A stretch of 64,000 bases of DNA from CALBPI01 sp039033995 (GTDB lineage Bacteria; Pseudomonadota; Gammaproteobacteria; Steroidobacterales; Woeseiaceae), in contig JBCCBP010000010.1 of NCBI GenBank assembly GCA_039033995.1, positions 1 to 64,000 of the forward strand, read 5' to 3'. The position numbers and the translations under genes are program-made. Below are positions 1 through 6,895 of the stretch, one piece after another. How positions within the stretch are numbered: the stretch's first letter is position 1; the number at the start of each line of letters is the position of its first letter. The notes below the pieces were generated by a model. That model was not told where the DNA came from and ran no database searches. It saw only the letters and a list, made by a program, of their open reading frames with translations.

Positions 1-84
1 CGGGTGGCGGAATTGGTAGACGCTTCGGACTTGAAATCCGTTTTCCGAAAGGAAGTGAGGGTTCAAGTCCCTCCCCGGGCACCA
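1..84 (+). tRNA. Class II tRNA with leucine-type body and UGA (Ser) anticodon, 5' truncated by window
   Basis: The tRNA folds as a class II cloverleaf. The acceptor 3' strand is CCCGGGC followed by discriminator A81 and an encoded CCA at 82-84; the 5' strand must begin about three bases before the window. The D arm (GCG...CGC with AATTGGTAGA loop) is the sequence typical of bacterial tRNA-Leu and not the GCCGAG-type arm of tRNA-Ser. The anticodon loop is CTTGAAA, giving anticodon UGA, which reads the serine codon UCA. The long variable arm is a hairpin with a GAAA loop, and the T arm is GAGGG-TTCAAGT-CCCTC. The top of the anticodon stem has a T-T mismatch (27-43). A73 and the body predict leucine charging in E. 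coli-like systems; the anticodon predicts serine. Isotype is therefore left open. Confidence 0.85.
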
Positions 85-91
85 ATTGACT

Positions 92-115
92 CTATGCCCG
101 CTACTGCGGGCATAG
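92..115 (+). terminator. Hairpin after the tRNA, probable terminator or processing stem
   Basis: Ten base pairs (92-101 with 106-115) close a TACT loop directly downstream of the tRNA. The following TCATTTA is only weakly T-rich, so it may act as a terminator or as a 3' processing barrier. Confidence 0.5.
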
Positions 116-263
116 TCATTTATGGCCCAGGGCGGACGTCCCTCATGGTGGCTAATTTGGAACCTGCAACACCACGAAGCGTCGTCGCGACGTATTTGAG
201 TTTCAGCTGCTAGCCCCAGAGAGCTTGGTAAGGATCTGTTGCAACCTCAATTCCGGTTCACGT

Positions 264-290
264 GGTTCAAGTCCCTCCCCGGGCACCAAT
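264..290 (+). repeat. Duplicate of tRNA 3' end (27 bp identical to 60-86)
   Basis: Bases 264-290 repeat 60-86 exactly: the T-loop, the acceptor 3' strand, CCA and AAT. Similarity continues weakly into a second hairpin (300-305 with 310-315, loop TACG) that matches the position of the one at 92-115. No 5' tRNA half is recognisable upstream of 264. The structure fits either a partial tandem duplication of the tRNA and its terminator, or the scar of an integrated element that used the tRNA 3' end as attachment site. No integrase lies between the copies. Confidence 0.8.
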
Positions 291-315
291 CGATCCTGCG
301 TCCGCTACGGCGGAC

Positions 316-541
316 ATTCTGAGAACTGGCTGAGCAGAGGACGAACCACGCCCAGGTCAACCTGTTGACCGACAACAGAATGCGGCCATCTACCACTGGT
401 AAGGCTAGCGCGTAGGTCTGCGATTATTAAAGAAATGCCTGAATTCGATGCGCCATAAAGATCGTGACTTTCGGCACATTTCAAACTCACCACAACGTTG
501 CATCCTAGACTCAAGTCTTCAACCACGACAGGAGTCTGAGA
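316..541. other. Intergenic leader before the DUF2141 gene
   Basis: No convincing gene is seen. It holds an inverted repeat CTGTTG-5-CAACAG at 362-378 of unknown role and the ribosome binding site AGGAG seven bases before the ATG at 542. A 73-codon minus-strand frame here has no recognisable features. Confidence 0.5.
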
Positions 542-970
542 ATGAAAACCGCAATCGCTACCGTTGTCTCATTGATGGTCTCGCTGGCTTTGTCCACGGT
601 GGCCCACGCGGCGTCCTTGACCATTACCGTGACCGATATCGAGGAGCCGGAAGGCTTTCTGATGATCGCCATTTTCGATGTGGCCGACGCCTACGACAAC
701 GGCGGCGAGGCCTACGATGGTCTGCGAATTCCGGTGGACGCGGCCGAAGTCTCGACCACCATCGAAGACCTTCCAGAGGGGCAGTACGCGATCAAGTTGT
801 ATCACGATGCGAACGGCAACGGCGAGATGGATACCAACATGATGGGTCTGCCGGTCGAAGGCTATGGGTTCAGCAGCAACAAAGGACGTTTCGGGCCACC
901 GCCATTCGCTGATGCCATGTTCGAAGTGTCCGAAGACGCTGACAACCAAGTCGTCATCAAACTTCGTTAA
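542..970 (+). CDS. DUF2141 secreted protein
   Basis: This 142-residue protein has a signal peptide with a likely cut after AHA at residue 23, so it should be periplasmic or secreted. The mature part has the DUF2141 pattern: a short beta domain with the G-Y-A-I-K-L-Y-H-D-A-N-G-N-G-E-M-D stretch around residues 80-97, followed by MGLPVEGYGFS and the N-K-G-R-F-G-P-P-F region. The aspartate- and asparagine-rich loop resembles a metal-binding loop. AGGAG precedes the ATG by seven bases. It sits 26 bp upstream of a carotenoid oxygenase-like gene and probably shares its transcript. The function of DUF2141 is unknown; a link to pigment or isoprenoid metabolism is only suggested by proximity. Confidence 0.85.
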   Translation: MKTAIATVVSLMVSLALSTVAHAASLTITVTDIEEPEGFLMIAIFDVADAYDNGGEAYDGLRIPVDAAEVSTTIEDLPEGQYAIKLYHDANGNGEMDTNMMGLPVEGYGFSSNKGRFGPPPFADAMFEVSEDADNQVVIKLR

Positions 971-996
971 TGTTGTGAGTGGCAAGGAGTGATCCG

Positions 997-2481
997 ATGA
1001 ACCGACGTGGATTTCTACAAGCGACAAGCGGAGCCTTGGCCGGCTCGCTGATCTCTCCACTCAGTGCGGCAAGTAATGCCGACTCGGTCGAGCAGTCTCA
1101 CTGGTCATTGGGCTGGCAGAGCGCTCTGCCGCAACCGCTCGAGCCCTTGCGCCTGGATGTGTCGGGCAAATTGCCGGCAGAGGTGACCGGCAGTCTGTAT
1201 CGGAATGGTCCCGCGCTCACCGAGCGTGCTGGTATCCGGTACCGACACTGGTTCGATGGCGACGGCATGATTCAACGGTTCCGTATCGAGGACCAAACGA
1301 TTGTGCACGACGCGCAGTACGTACAGACCGAAAAGTTCACGCGCGAACAACGCACCAGACGGTTTCTGTTGCCGGGTGCTGGAACCGATATCGAAAGCGA
1401 TGTGCCTTCCGGTAATAACGATTCGGGCAACGTCGCGAATATCGCGCTGTTGCCCTGGAATAGTGAGCTACTGGCGCTGTGGGAAGGCGGCTCTGCTTAC
1501 CGAGTCGATCCCGATACACTCGAAACACTGGGGCGCAAGGATTGGCGAGACGATTTGAAGCACATGCCGTTCTCGGCGCATCCGATGGTGGAGCCGGATG
1601 GCACGATGTGGAACTTCGGTTCTGCGCCGTATGCAGGACGCAACGGCAAGCTGTTTGTCTATCGGGTGTCGCCGGAATCAGGCATGCAGGCCGTACAGCC
1701 CGTCGATTTGCCGATGTCCGGCTACATCCACAGTTTCACGATGTCCGAGCGATACCTCGTGTTTTATTTCGGCCCCCATCTGTTTACACCCGGTGCCACG
1801 ACGTTTGTCGACAGTTTCGAATGGTCGGGGGGCGAGAGCAGCAAGATTTTGTTGATCGATAAGAATGACCTCAGCGCACAGCAGTGGTTTGAGGCACCGC
1901 CGGGCTTCGTCTTTCATTGCGCCAACGCCTATGAACAAGGCGACGAGGTCATCGCACGGCTGTGTCTGTACGACAATGCCGACATCATGCAGCGTGCCAT
2001 GTTTGAGCTTATGCGTGCTGAGCCAAGTAACACCTATCCCGACTACGCGCGCGCCGCATTCGCCGAACTGCGCCTGAATCGCACCACCGGCACCGCGACA
2101 GTCGATACCAGTGATGTGTTGATGGAGTTTCCATCTGTCGATCCGAGGGCTGCCTTTGAGGCAGGTTCGGTGTTCGGAGTCGGTCATAGCGACACCGGCT
2201 CTGCGCGCTACTCCGACTCCGTTGTGCGCATGGACGTACGCAACGAAGAGACAACGCGCTACGTGTTCGACGCGCATCATATTGTCGAAGAGCCACTTTG
2301 GGTGGCGAAGTCAGCCGGGCAAGGCGGATGGCTGGTCGGCACTTTCCTCGACTACCGTCGTGCACAGACCGGCGTCTATGTGCTCGATGCCGAAAATCTG
2401 ACTGCCGGACCGATCGCGATGGGTCGCATGTCTCGCCATGTGCCACTCGGCTTCCACGGGTGTTTTGTCGGCGTCGCTTAG
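997..2481 (+). CDS. Carotenoid oxygenase (RPE65/CCD) family protein
   Basis: A 494-residue enzyme of the carotenoid cleavage oxygenase family, non-heme Fe(II) dioxygenases that split carotenoids or stilbenes at a double bond. The four iron-ligand histidines are visible in their usual contexts: H195 (S-A-H-P-M-V-E-P-D-G), H245 (G-Y-I-H-S-F), H307 (F-V-F-H-C-A-N) and H487 near the C-terminus (P-L-G-F-H-G). The family motif RYRHWFDGDGM lies at 81-91. The N-terminus MNRRGFLQAT looks like a Tat signal, implying export of the folded metalloenzyme. The ATG at 997 follows AAGGAG; an upstream in-frame GTG at 979 lacks such a site and is rejected. Substrate (carotenoid or lignostilbene) cannot be told. 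Confidence 0.9.
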   Translation: MNRRGFLQATSGALAGSLISPLSAASNADSVEQSHWSLGWQSALPQPLEPLRLDVSGKLPAEVTGSLYRNGPALTERAGIRYRHWFDGDGMIQRFRIEDQTIVHDAQYVQTEKFTREQRTRRFLLPGAGTDIESDVPSGNNDSGNVANIALLPWNSELLALWEGGSAYRVDPDTLETLGRKDWRDDLKHMPFSAHPMVEPDGTMWNFGSAPYAGRNGKLFVYRVSPESGMQAVQPVDLPMSGYIHSFTMSERYLVFYFGPHLFTPGATTFVDSFEWSGGESSKILLIDKNDLSAQQWFEAPPGFVFHCANAYEQGDEVIARLCLYDNADIMQRAMFELMRAEPSNTYPDYARAAFAELRLNRTTGTATVDTSDVLMEFPSVDPRAAFEAGSVFGVGHSDTGSARYSDSVVRMDVRNEETTRYVFDAHHIVEEPLWVAKSAGQGGWLVGTFLDYRRAQTGVYVLDAENLTAGPIAMGRMSRHVPLGFHGCFVGVA

Positions 2482-2498
2482 TGCGGTCGGAGCGTCGG

Positions 2499-3059
2499 TC
2501 AATGCGTGTCGGTTAACACGGCAACCTGATCCAGCAAAGTGAATGCGTTGTAGCGGTTCGGCGACTCTTCCTCGTCGTCGCTGTGGACTTCAATCTGGAT
2601 GGTGTATTCACGTGCGGTGACACGCTGATGTTCTTTGTCATCCGCGTCGGGGCGCAGGCGCGAGGTGAAATTGGCGCCGGCAGTGATCGGTGGTGTTCCA
2701 CCGAGCCCGAATGGTGCGAAACCGGTTCGTAGAAAGACGGGGTCGATCTGCCGTACGCTTAGCGACCTTGGCCGGGTTGTCAGTATCTCATCGACCGATT
2801 CGCGATCAACAACATCGAACCACGTACCGCCATACATAATGGTGAGCTCAGCGGCGCGTCGCAGTGCTAGGGCTTCGAGTATCGCGTCGGAAGCCGAACC
2901 ACTGCCTGTGAAACGGACCACGAACCGATTTGGCGCTGTCTGCGCCGACGCGTAGCCTCGGGCGCCGACTTCGTCCGCGGCTTGATAGGCCTGTGGTTGA
3001 TGCAGGCAACCGGTGATCAATACCAGTAGCGGCAGGAACAGGGTGGGACGTCTTTTCAT
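2499..3059 (-). CDS. CC0125/CC1285-type lipoprotein
   Basis: This is a 186-residue lipoprotein with signal MKRRPTLFLPLLVLITGC and a lipobox cysteine at residue 18. The body carries the pattern of the CC0125/CC1285 lipoprotein group: A-R-G-Y-A-S near residue 33, then an F-x-G-x-(S) segment and an L-R-R-A-A-E-L-T helix followed by G-x-x-W-F. The start at 3059 is chosen because GGGAG lies nine bases upstream and the lipobox then has normal spacing; a longer frame to 3170 would bury the signal peptide. It is convergent with the carotenoid oxygenase (17 bp gap) and divergent from the ECF sigma operon, sharing a 156 bp promoter region with it. Function unknown, probably envelope-associated. Confidence 0.8.
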   Translation of the reverse strand: MKRRPTLFLPLLVLITGCLHQPQAYQAADEVGARGYASAQTAPNRFVVRFTGSGSASDAILEALALRRAAELTIMYGGTWFDVVDRESVDEILTTRPRSLSVRQIDPVFLRTGFAPFGLGGTPPITAGANFTSRLRPDADDKEHQRVTAREYTIQIEVHSDDEEESPNRYNAFTLLDQVAVLTDTH

Positions 3060-3162
3060 CGTTATGTCTCCCAAAGTAGGCCTATTGTGATGTCGGTTCT
3101 TCTCTTTAAGAGGCGACGACCTCCCGATCGGGTTCAAATCGGAGAAAAAAGGATCATCATCG

Positions 3163-3189
3163 TGTAACACTTTGCGCTACCACGCGTCA
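3163..3189 (+). promoter_or_regulatory. Candidate ECF-type autoregulated promoter
   Basis: TGTAAC at 3163-3168 and CGTCA at 3185-3189 are separated by 16 bases, the layout of many ECF sigma promoters. It lies about 27 bp upstream of the ECF sigma gene start, which would allow self-activation. This is a pattern match only. Confidence 0.5.
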
Positions 3190-3215
3190 GCACCTACAAA
3201 GGCGCAGGAATCATC

Positions 3216-3785
3216 ATGCACGCAGTCTCGGACGAACAATTAATTCAGTGGGTTGCCAATGGCGATGTCTCCTGCCTTGGCACGTTGTTTGACCGCTATC
3301 AGGACGGGCTTCTGAACTATTGCTGGCAGCTCACCCACAACCAGGCCGTCGCGGAAGATCTGGTGCAGGAAGTATTTCTGAGACTGCTGCGCAGAGCGAA
3401 GTCGTTTCGTGGCGAGGCCTCATTCAAGACCTGGGTGTACCAGATCGCTCGCAATGTCTCGTATGACCATCTGCGTAAGCAGCAACGGCAGCAAACGGAC
3501 ACCAATGAGCCTGAATTGGTCAACGACGCGGTCGTGGACGAGCGGAGTGCAGAGCAGGCCGCGGCAGGACAGGAGTCGCTCGACCATCTGGCGGACTCCT
3601 TGGCGAGTCTGACCGCAGAGCAGCGTGAAGTGATTTGGCTTGGGCGCTGCGAATTTTCGGATTATCGATCGCTGGCAACAGCCCTCGGCTGCACCGCACA
3701 GGCGGCACGAGTGCGGATGCACCGCGCGATGAAAGCGTTGAACGAGGTGTTCAACCAATTACAAGGAGCAAAGCTCGATGTCTGA
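3216..3785 (+). CDS. ECF-family RNA polymerase sigma factor
   Basis: A 189-residue sigma-70 family protein of the extracytoplasmic function type. Region 2 spans about residues 20-90, with the L-F-D-R-Y-Q-D and A-E-D-L-V-Q-E-V-F-L-R-L core-binding stretch and the F-K-T-W-V-Y-Q-I-A-R-N -10 recognition helix. Region 4 spans about 128-180, with L-x-A-E-Q-R-E-V-I-W-L and the helix-turn-helix A-L-G-C-T-A-Q-A-A-R-V-R-M-H-R-A. A short acidic linker joins them. AGGA lies just upstream of the ATG. The stop overlaps the next gene by eight bases, indicating translational coupling to its probable membrane regulator. A candidate self-activated promoter lies at 3163-3189. Confidence 0.93.
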   Translation: MHAVSDEQLIQWVANGDVSCLGTLFDRYQDGLLNYCWQLTHNQAVAEDLVQEVFLRLLRRAKSFRGEASFKTWVYQIARNVSYDHLRKQQRQQTDTNEPELVNDAVVDERSAEQAAAGQESLDHLADSLASLTAEQREVIWLGRCEFSDYRSLATALGCTAQAARVRMHRAMKALNEVFNQLQGAKLDV

Positions 3786-4491
3786 CTCAATCCATGATGA
3801 TCGCGAACTGCGTGAACTCAGCAGTGAGCAGAACGATTTGTGGGAGGCGCTCGATGCCTTACCACGCCGAGAGGCCAGTAGCGGGCTTCGGCGCCGGGTC
3901 ATGCTGGCGGTACACGAAGCGCACGACAAGCAGCAATCGCGCTGGTCCTGGGTCAATTTTTTGCAACCACAGGCGCGCACCGCGTTTGGTATGGCCGCTG
4001 CCTGTCTAATCGGGCTGTTGATCGGTCGCGAACTGGAAGGCGCGGATGACAAGAAAGTCGATGATCGTGTGGCGGAGCTCGAATCACGCATGAACGTGAT
4101 GGGCCGGGAATTGCTGATCAATCGGCTCGATGCGGCATCACCTTCTGACCGACTGGCTGCGGTGCTGGCAGCAGCGGAGTATGCCGGTGAGGACTCAATG
4201 ATCAGCGAAGCATTGCTGACCCGCGCCATCAATGACCCGGTGTCATCCGTGCGAGCGGCGGCGGTGACCTCCCTTGGACAAGGTGTGAATCAGCGCGAGG
4301 TCGCCGACGAACTGCTCGGCCTGCTACAGCAATACGATTCTCCAACGGTGCAGTTGGCGATCATCGATGCACTGCTGCGATATGGCGATCCGGAACTGGT
4401 GCAGTCGCTTAAGGATCGCGCACGTCAGCAGGAGCTGCATCCGGCTTTGAGCGACTATGTTTCAGAATCGACAGCGAGGACTTCGATATGA
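3778..4491 (+). CDS. Membrane HEAT-repeat protein, putative anti-sigma factor
   Basis: This 237-residue protein has a cytoplasmic N-terminus (1-65), one membrane segment (about 67-84), a short coiled region, and a C-terminal domain (about 118-230) built from HEAT-like helical pairs, for example A-I-N-D-P-V-S-S-V-R-A-A-A-V and Y-D-S-P-T-V-Q-L-A-I-I-D-A-L-L. An N-terminal sigma-facing segment, a single membrane span and position directly after an ECF sigma gene are the architecture of anti-sigma factors, so that role is inferred. No zinc-binding HxxxCxxC motif is present, so it is not a ZAS-type anti-sigma. The periplasmic HEAT domain could sense a protein partner, perhaps the DUF4097 proteins encoded next. 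It overlaps sigma upstream by 8 bp and the next gene by ATGA. Confidence 0.75.
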   Translation: MSDSIHDDRELRELSSEQNDLWEALDALPRREASSGLRRRVMLAVHEAHDKQQSRWSWVNFLQPQARTAFGMAAACLIGLLIGRELEGADDKKVDDRVAELESRMNVMGRELLINRLDAASPSDRLAAVLAAAEYAGEDSMISEALLTRAINDPVSSVRAAAVTSLGQGVNQREVADELLGLLQQYDSPTVQLAIIDALLRYGDPELVQSLKDRARQQELHPALSDYVSESTARTSI

Positions 4492-5327
4492 GATCAACAC
4501 TATCCATGAGCCTGATCGCGACATTGCTGGCTTCCCCGTTGGCATTAGCTGAGGCGCGCATCGAACGCGCATTCACCGAGACATTTACGGTCGGTGATGA
4601 GGCCGAGTTGACGATCAAGAACATTTGGGGCGACGTCACTGTTGTGCGCGGCAAACCCGGCGAGATTCGCGTCGCTATCGAAGAGGACCGACGCGCGTTC
4701 GACCAGGAAGCCCTCGATTACAGTCTGGACGTGATACCGCTGCGCATTGATCAGACGGGCGATGCCGTTTCGTTGATCGTTGGCCGCAAGCGCGAGCAAT
4801 ACGAGCAACAGTGGCCCTGTGAAGACTGTCGCGCTGCTTATCAGTTCGTCGCCACAGTGCCGCCCGATACGCGCGTGACGTTGCGCGCAGTCAACGACGG
4901 CGAAATCATCGTGCGCGATATCGAAGGTCTGGTGTCGGCGAAGAACGTCAATGGCCCGGTGACCGTAGAGCGATTACGCCAGTGCGACCACATCAAGAGC
5001 GTGAACGGCGAGGTTTATCTGGGCGTACCGGGTCGATTGCCTGCCGATTGTGCTGTGGAGACTGTGAACGGTGATATTCAGGTTCGCGTGACCCCTCGCA
5101 GTGACTTCGATGTCGCGCTGACCCAAATGAACGGGCGGGTCTATACGCAAGTTGACGTACAACCGATTGCTATCGATGCGGCGATTGAAACCAGACAGAA
5201 AGGCCGGCGTCGCCACTACAAAATTCGTCAGCCGGCTGGTCTGCGTATCGGCAGCGGGCAGGGTGCTACATTGAACATCGAATCACTAAACGGCGACGTC
5301 TCGATTGAAGAGGAAGAAAGATCATGA
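4488..5327 (+). CDS. DUF4097 family beta-strand repeat protein
   Basis: A 279-residue exported protein with a signal peptide (cut likely after A-L-A or A-E-A near residue 20-23) followed by repeated short beta strands of the DUF4097 type. Repeats of N-G-D/E-(I/V), such as V-N-D-G-E-I-I-V, V-N-G-P-V-T-V, V-N-G-E-V-Y-L and L-N-G-D-V-S-I, indicate a parallel beta-helix-like fold. A C-E-D-C pair near residue 106-109 is unusual and could form a disulfide or bind metal. The start overlaps the HEAT gene stop by four bases (ATGA), and the stop overlaps the next DUF4097 gene in the same way. DUF4097 proteins have no established function; here they look like the surface or periplasmic output of the ECF operon. 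Confidence 0.85.
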   Translation: MRSTLSMSLIATLLASPLALAEARIERAFTETFTVGDEAELTIKNIWGDVTVVRGKPGEIRVAIEEDRRAFDQEALDYSLDVIPLRIDQTGDAVSLIVGRKREQYEQQWPCEDCRAAYQFVATVPPDTRVTLRAVNDGEIIVRDIEGLVSAKNVNGPVTVERLRQCDHIKSVNGEVYLGVPGRLPADCAVETVNGDIQVRVTPRSDFDVALTQMNGRVYTQVDVQPIAIDAAIETRQKGRRRHYKIRQPAGLRIGSGQGATLNIESLNGDVSIEEEERS

Positions 5328-6154
5328 ATAAACGTACATTAATTTCACGCGTCGCAGGCGTTCTGGTGCTGTTTGGCACAGCCTTGTTCGTCATGGCGGC
5401 CAATGTGCAGGCCCAGGTGGCGCCCATCATCATTCCGTTATCGCAGCCCGGCAAGCCAATGACACTGGACTTCAACATGCTCTCCGCTAAGCTCGAAGTG
5501 ATCGGCGAAGCGCGTAGTGATGTCTCGGTAGAGGTATCGGGCGGTGAGAGCAAACGTCGCATCATTACGCCGTCCGGCAGCAAGCCGATCAATGCAGCGA
5601 GTTACCAGCTCAAAGCCTATGAGGACGGTAATGATGTTGTGGTGCGGTCTTCATGGAACAGCAGTGCGCCGCGAGTCGTTGTCCGCCTGCCGCGTGATGC
5701 CGGCTTACGTGTTCGGCTGACCAACAACAGCACGATGCTGATTCGGGATGTGCGCGGCGATATGGACCTGAAAAACGTCAATGGTCCGATCACGGTGCGC
5801 GGTGCGGCAGGCGCGGTGATTGCTGAGTCGGTCAATCAGGATGTGAAGATCGGCTGGGCAACGGTGGGAGACTTCGGTGCATCCTCATTGCTGACGGTGA
5901 ATGGTGATCTTGAGCTCGGTTTGCCACCGTCGGCAGGCGCCGAGGTGCATATCGACACATCGCGCGGCGATATTGTGTCCGATTACGACATCGAGGTCAT
6001 GCCGGCGAAAGCCAACGTCACCCGCAGCAAGCAAGGTAGTGGCACAGAGATTCGCGTCGATAAAGTGATCGTTGGGCGCATCAAGGGTGGCGGCCCTACG
6101 TTTCTGATGAAGACCCTGAACGGAGATATCTCGATCCGAGATTCCAGCGAGTAG
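5324..6154 (+). CDS. Second DUF4097 family beta-strand repeat protein
   Basis: A 276-residue exported paralogue of the preceding protein. The N-terminal signal peptide ends near A-N-V-Q-A-Q (about residue 30). The same ladder of V-N-G-P-I-T-V, V-N-G-D-L-E-L and L-N-G-D-I-S-I turns marks the DUF4097 fold. It lacks the C-x-x-C pair of its neighbour. The start overlaps the upstream stop by four bases, so the two are translated together and may form a heteromer. It is the last gene of the ECF operon; a strong hairpin terminator follows at 6203-6240, inside the convergent SIMPL gene. Confidence 0.85.
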   Translation: MNKRTLISRVAGVLVLFGTALFVMAANVQAQVAPIIIPLSQPGKPMTLDFNMLSAKLEVIGEARSDVSVEVSGGESKRRIITPSGSKPINAASYQLKAYEDGNDVVVRSSWNSSAPRVVVRLPRDAGLRVRLTNNSTMLIRDVRGDMDLKNVNGPITVRGAAGAVIAESVNQDVKIGWATVGDFGASSLLTVNGDLELGLPPSAGAEVHIDTSRGDIVSDYDIEVMPAKANVTRSKQGSGTEIRVDKVIVGRIKGGGPTFLMKTLNGDISIRDSSE

Positions 6155-6172
6155 GGTGGGTGTCCGGCTCGA

Positions 6173-6892
6173 CTAGTCGGACAGGTAGTATTCGACTGTG
6201 GAAACAACCCGCACACGTTTGATGTGCGGGTTGTTTTTATCTCTTGGCGAAATACTGAACTGCCCCTGACTCGCCTTGCGGATCTTGCCGAGCTGACTGT
6301 CGGAGTCGCTCGCGAATTTCTCAGCCACTTCGCGAGCTTTGCGTGTGGCTTCTTCGATCATGTCCGGCTTCACATCGTTCAAGCGCGTAAAGAGATACTC
6401 CGTTTGCGCCATGTAGTTGTCACCGGACAACACGATGCCTTGCTCGCCCAGGGCGGATAGCCCGTTCATGGCAGCGCGAACGGTATCGATGTTTTCCGAA
6501 TACACCGTGACAGTCTGAATCGCGCTGAACCTAAATTGCGCGCGTGGACCGCCACCGTACTGCTGAGCCGATTTGTCGGTAATGGCGGGCGCTGGTGTCG
6601 TGATTTCGGCGTCTTCGATACCACGAGCGTTCAGGAACCGCCGAATCGCCCCGGTATTTCTGTTGATAGACTCGTAGAGGAGGCCGAGATCGTTGTCCGC
6701 CACAGTGAATTGGATTGGCCAGATCACGATATCGGCAGGGTACTCGCGTTCCGATAGGCCCTTTACGCGGACTGAACGCTCCGTCGCTTTGTAATCGAGG
6801 GCGGCGGTACGAAGAAGAGCACCGAGCCCGATCAAACCAATCGCAACCCCGACAGCGAGAATCAATGCCGATGAGCGCGTGTGCGTGGCCAC
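6173..6892 (-). CDS. SIMPL domain-containing protein
   Basis: A 239-residue protein with an N-terminal membrane anchor or uncleaved signal (about residues 8-30) and a SIMPL (DUF541) domain over the rest. Typical features are the V-K-G-L-S-E-R-E-Y-P-A-D strand after the anchor, the F-L-x-x-x-G-I-x-x-x-E-I-T segment near 85-98, and the C-terminal V-R-V-V-S-T-V-E-Y-Y-L strand. SIMPL proteins are periplasmic or membrane-attached and poorly understood; some link to oxidative stress or signalling. The GTG start at 6892 is preceded by GAAGG and lies three bases after the FHA gene stop, so the two are an operon. The 3' end contains the opposing terminator described at 6203. Confidence 0.88.
   Translation of the reverse strand: MATHTRSSALILAVGVAIGLIGLGALLRTAALDYKATERSVRVKGLSEREYPADIVIWPIQFTVADNDLGLLYESINRNTGAIRRFLNARGIEDAEITTPAPAITDKSAQQYGGGPRAQFRFSAIQTVTVYSENIDTVRAAMNGLSALGEQGIVLSGDNYMAQTEYLFTRLNDVKPDMIEEATRKAREVAEKFASDSDSQLGKIRKASQGQFSISPRDKNNPHIKRVRVVSTVEYYLSD
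6203..6240 (+). terminator. Intrinsic terminator of the ECF operon, embedded in SIMPL coding sequence
   Basis: Bases 6203-6215 pair with 6223-6235 around a seven-base loop, with a GC-rich core (CCCGC/GCGGG), and TTTTTAT follows. Reading rightward it would end the sigma/DUF4097 transcript. It lies within the last 12-23 codons of the SIMPL gene on the other strand; a run of A before the stem also gives it some bidirectional character. Confidence 0.8.
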
Positions 6893-6895
6893 GGA

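Noticed and set aside
87..263. Integrative element between the tRNA repeats
   Set aside because: Only about 177 bp, with no integrase or cargo gene; at most a scar.
362..378. LexA-type SOS box
   Set aside because: The inverted repeat CTGTTG-5-CAACAG lacks the CTGT-N8-ACAG spacing and precedes no SOS-type gene.
305..526. Minus-strand 73-codon frame after the tRNA repeat
   Set aside because: No ribosome site, no family features, and it lies in the leader of the DUF2141 gene.
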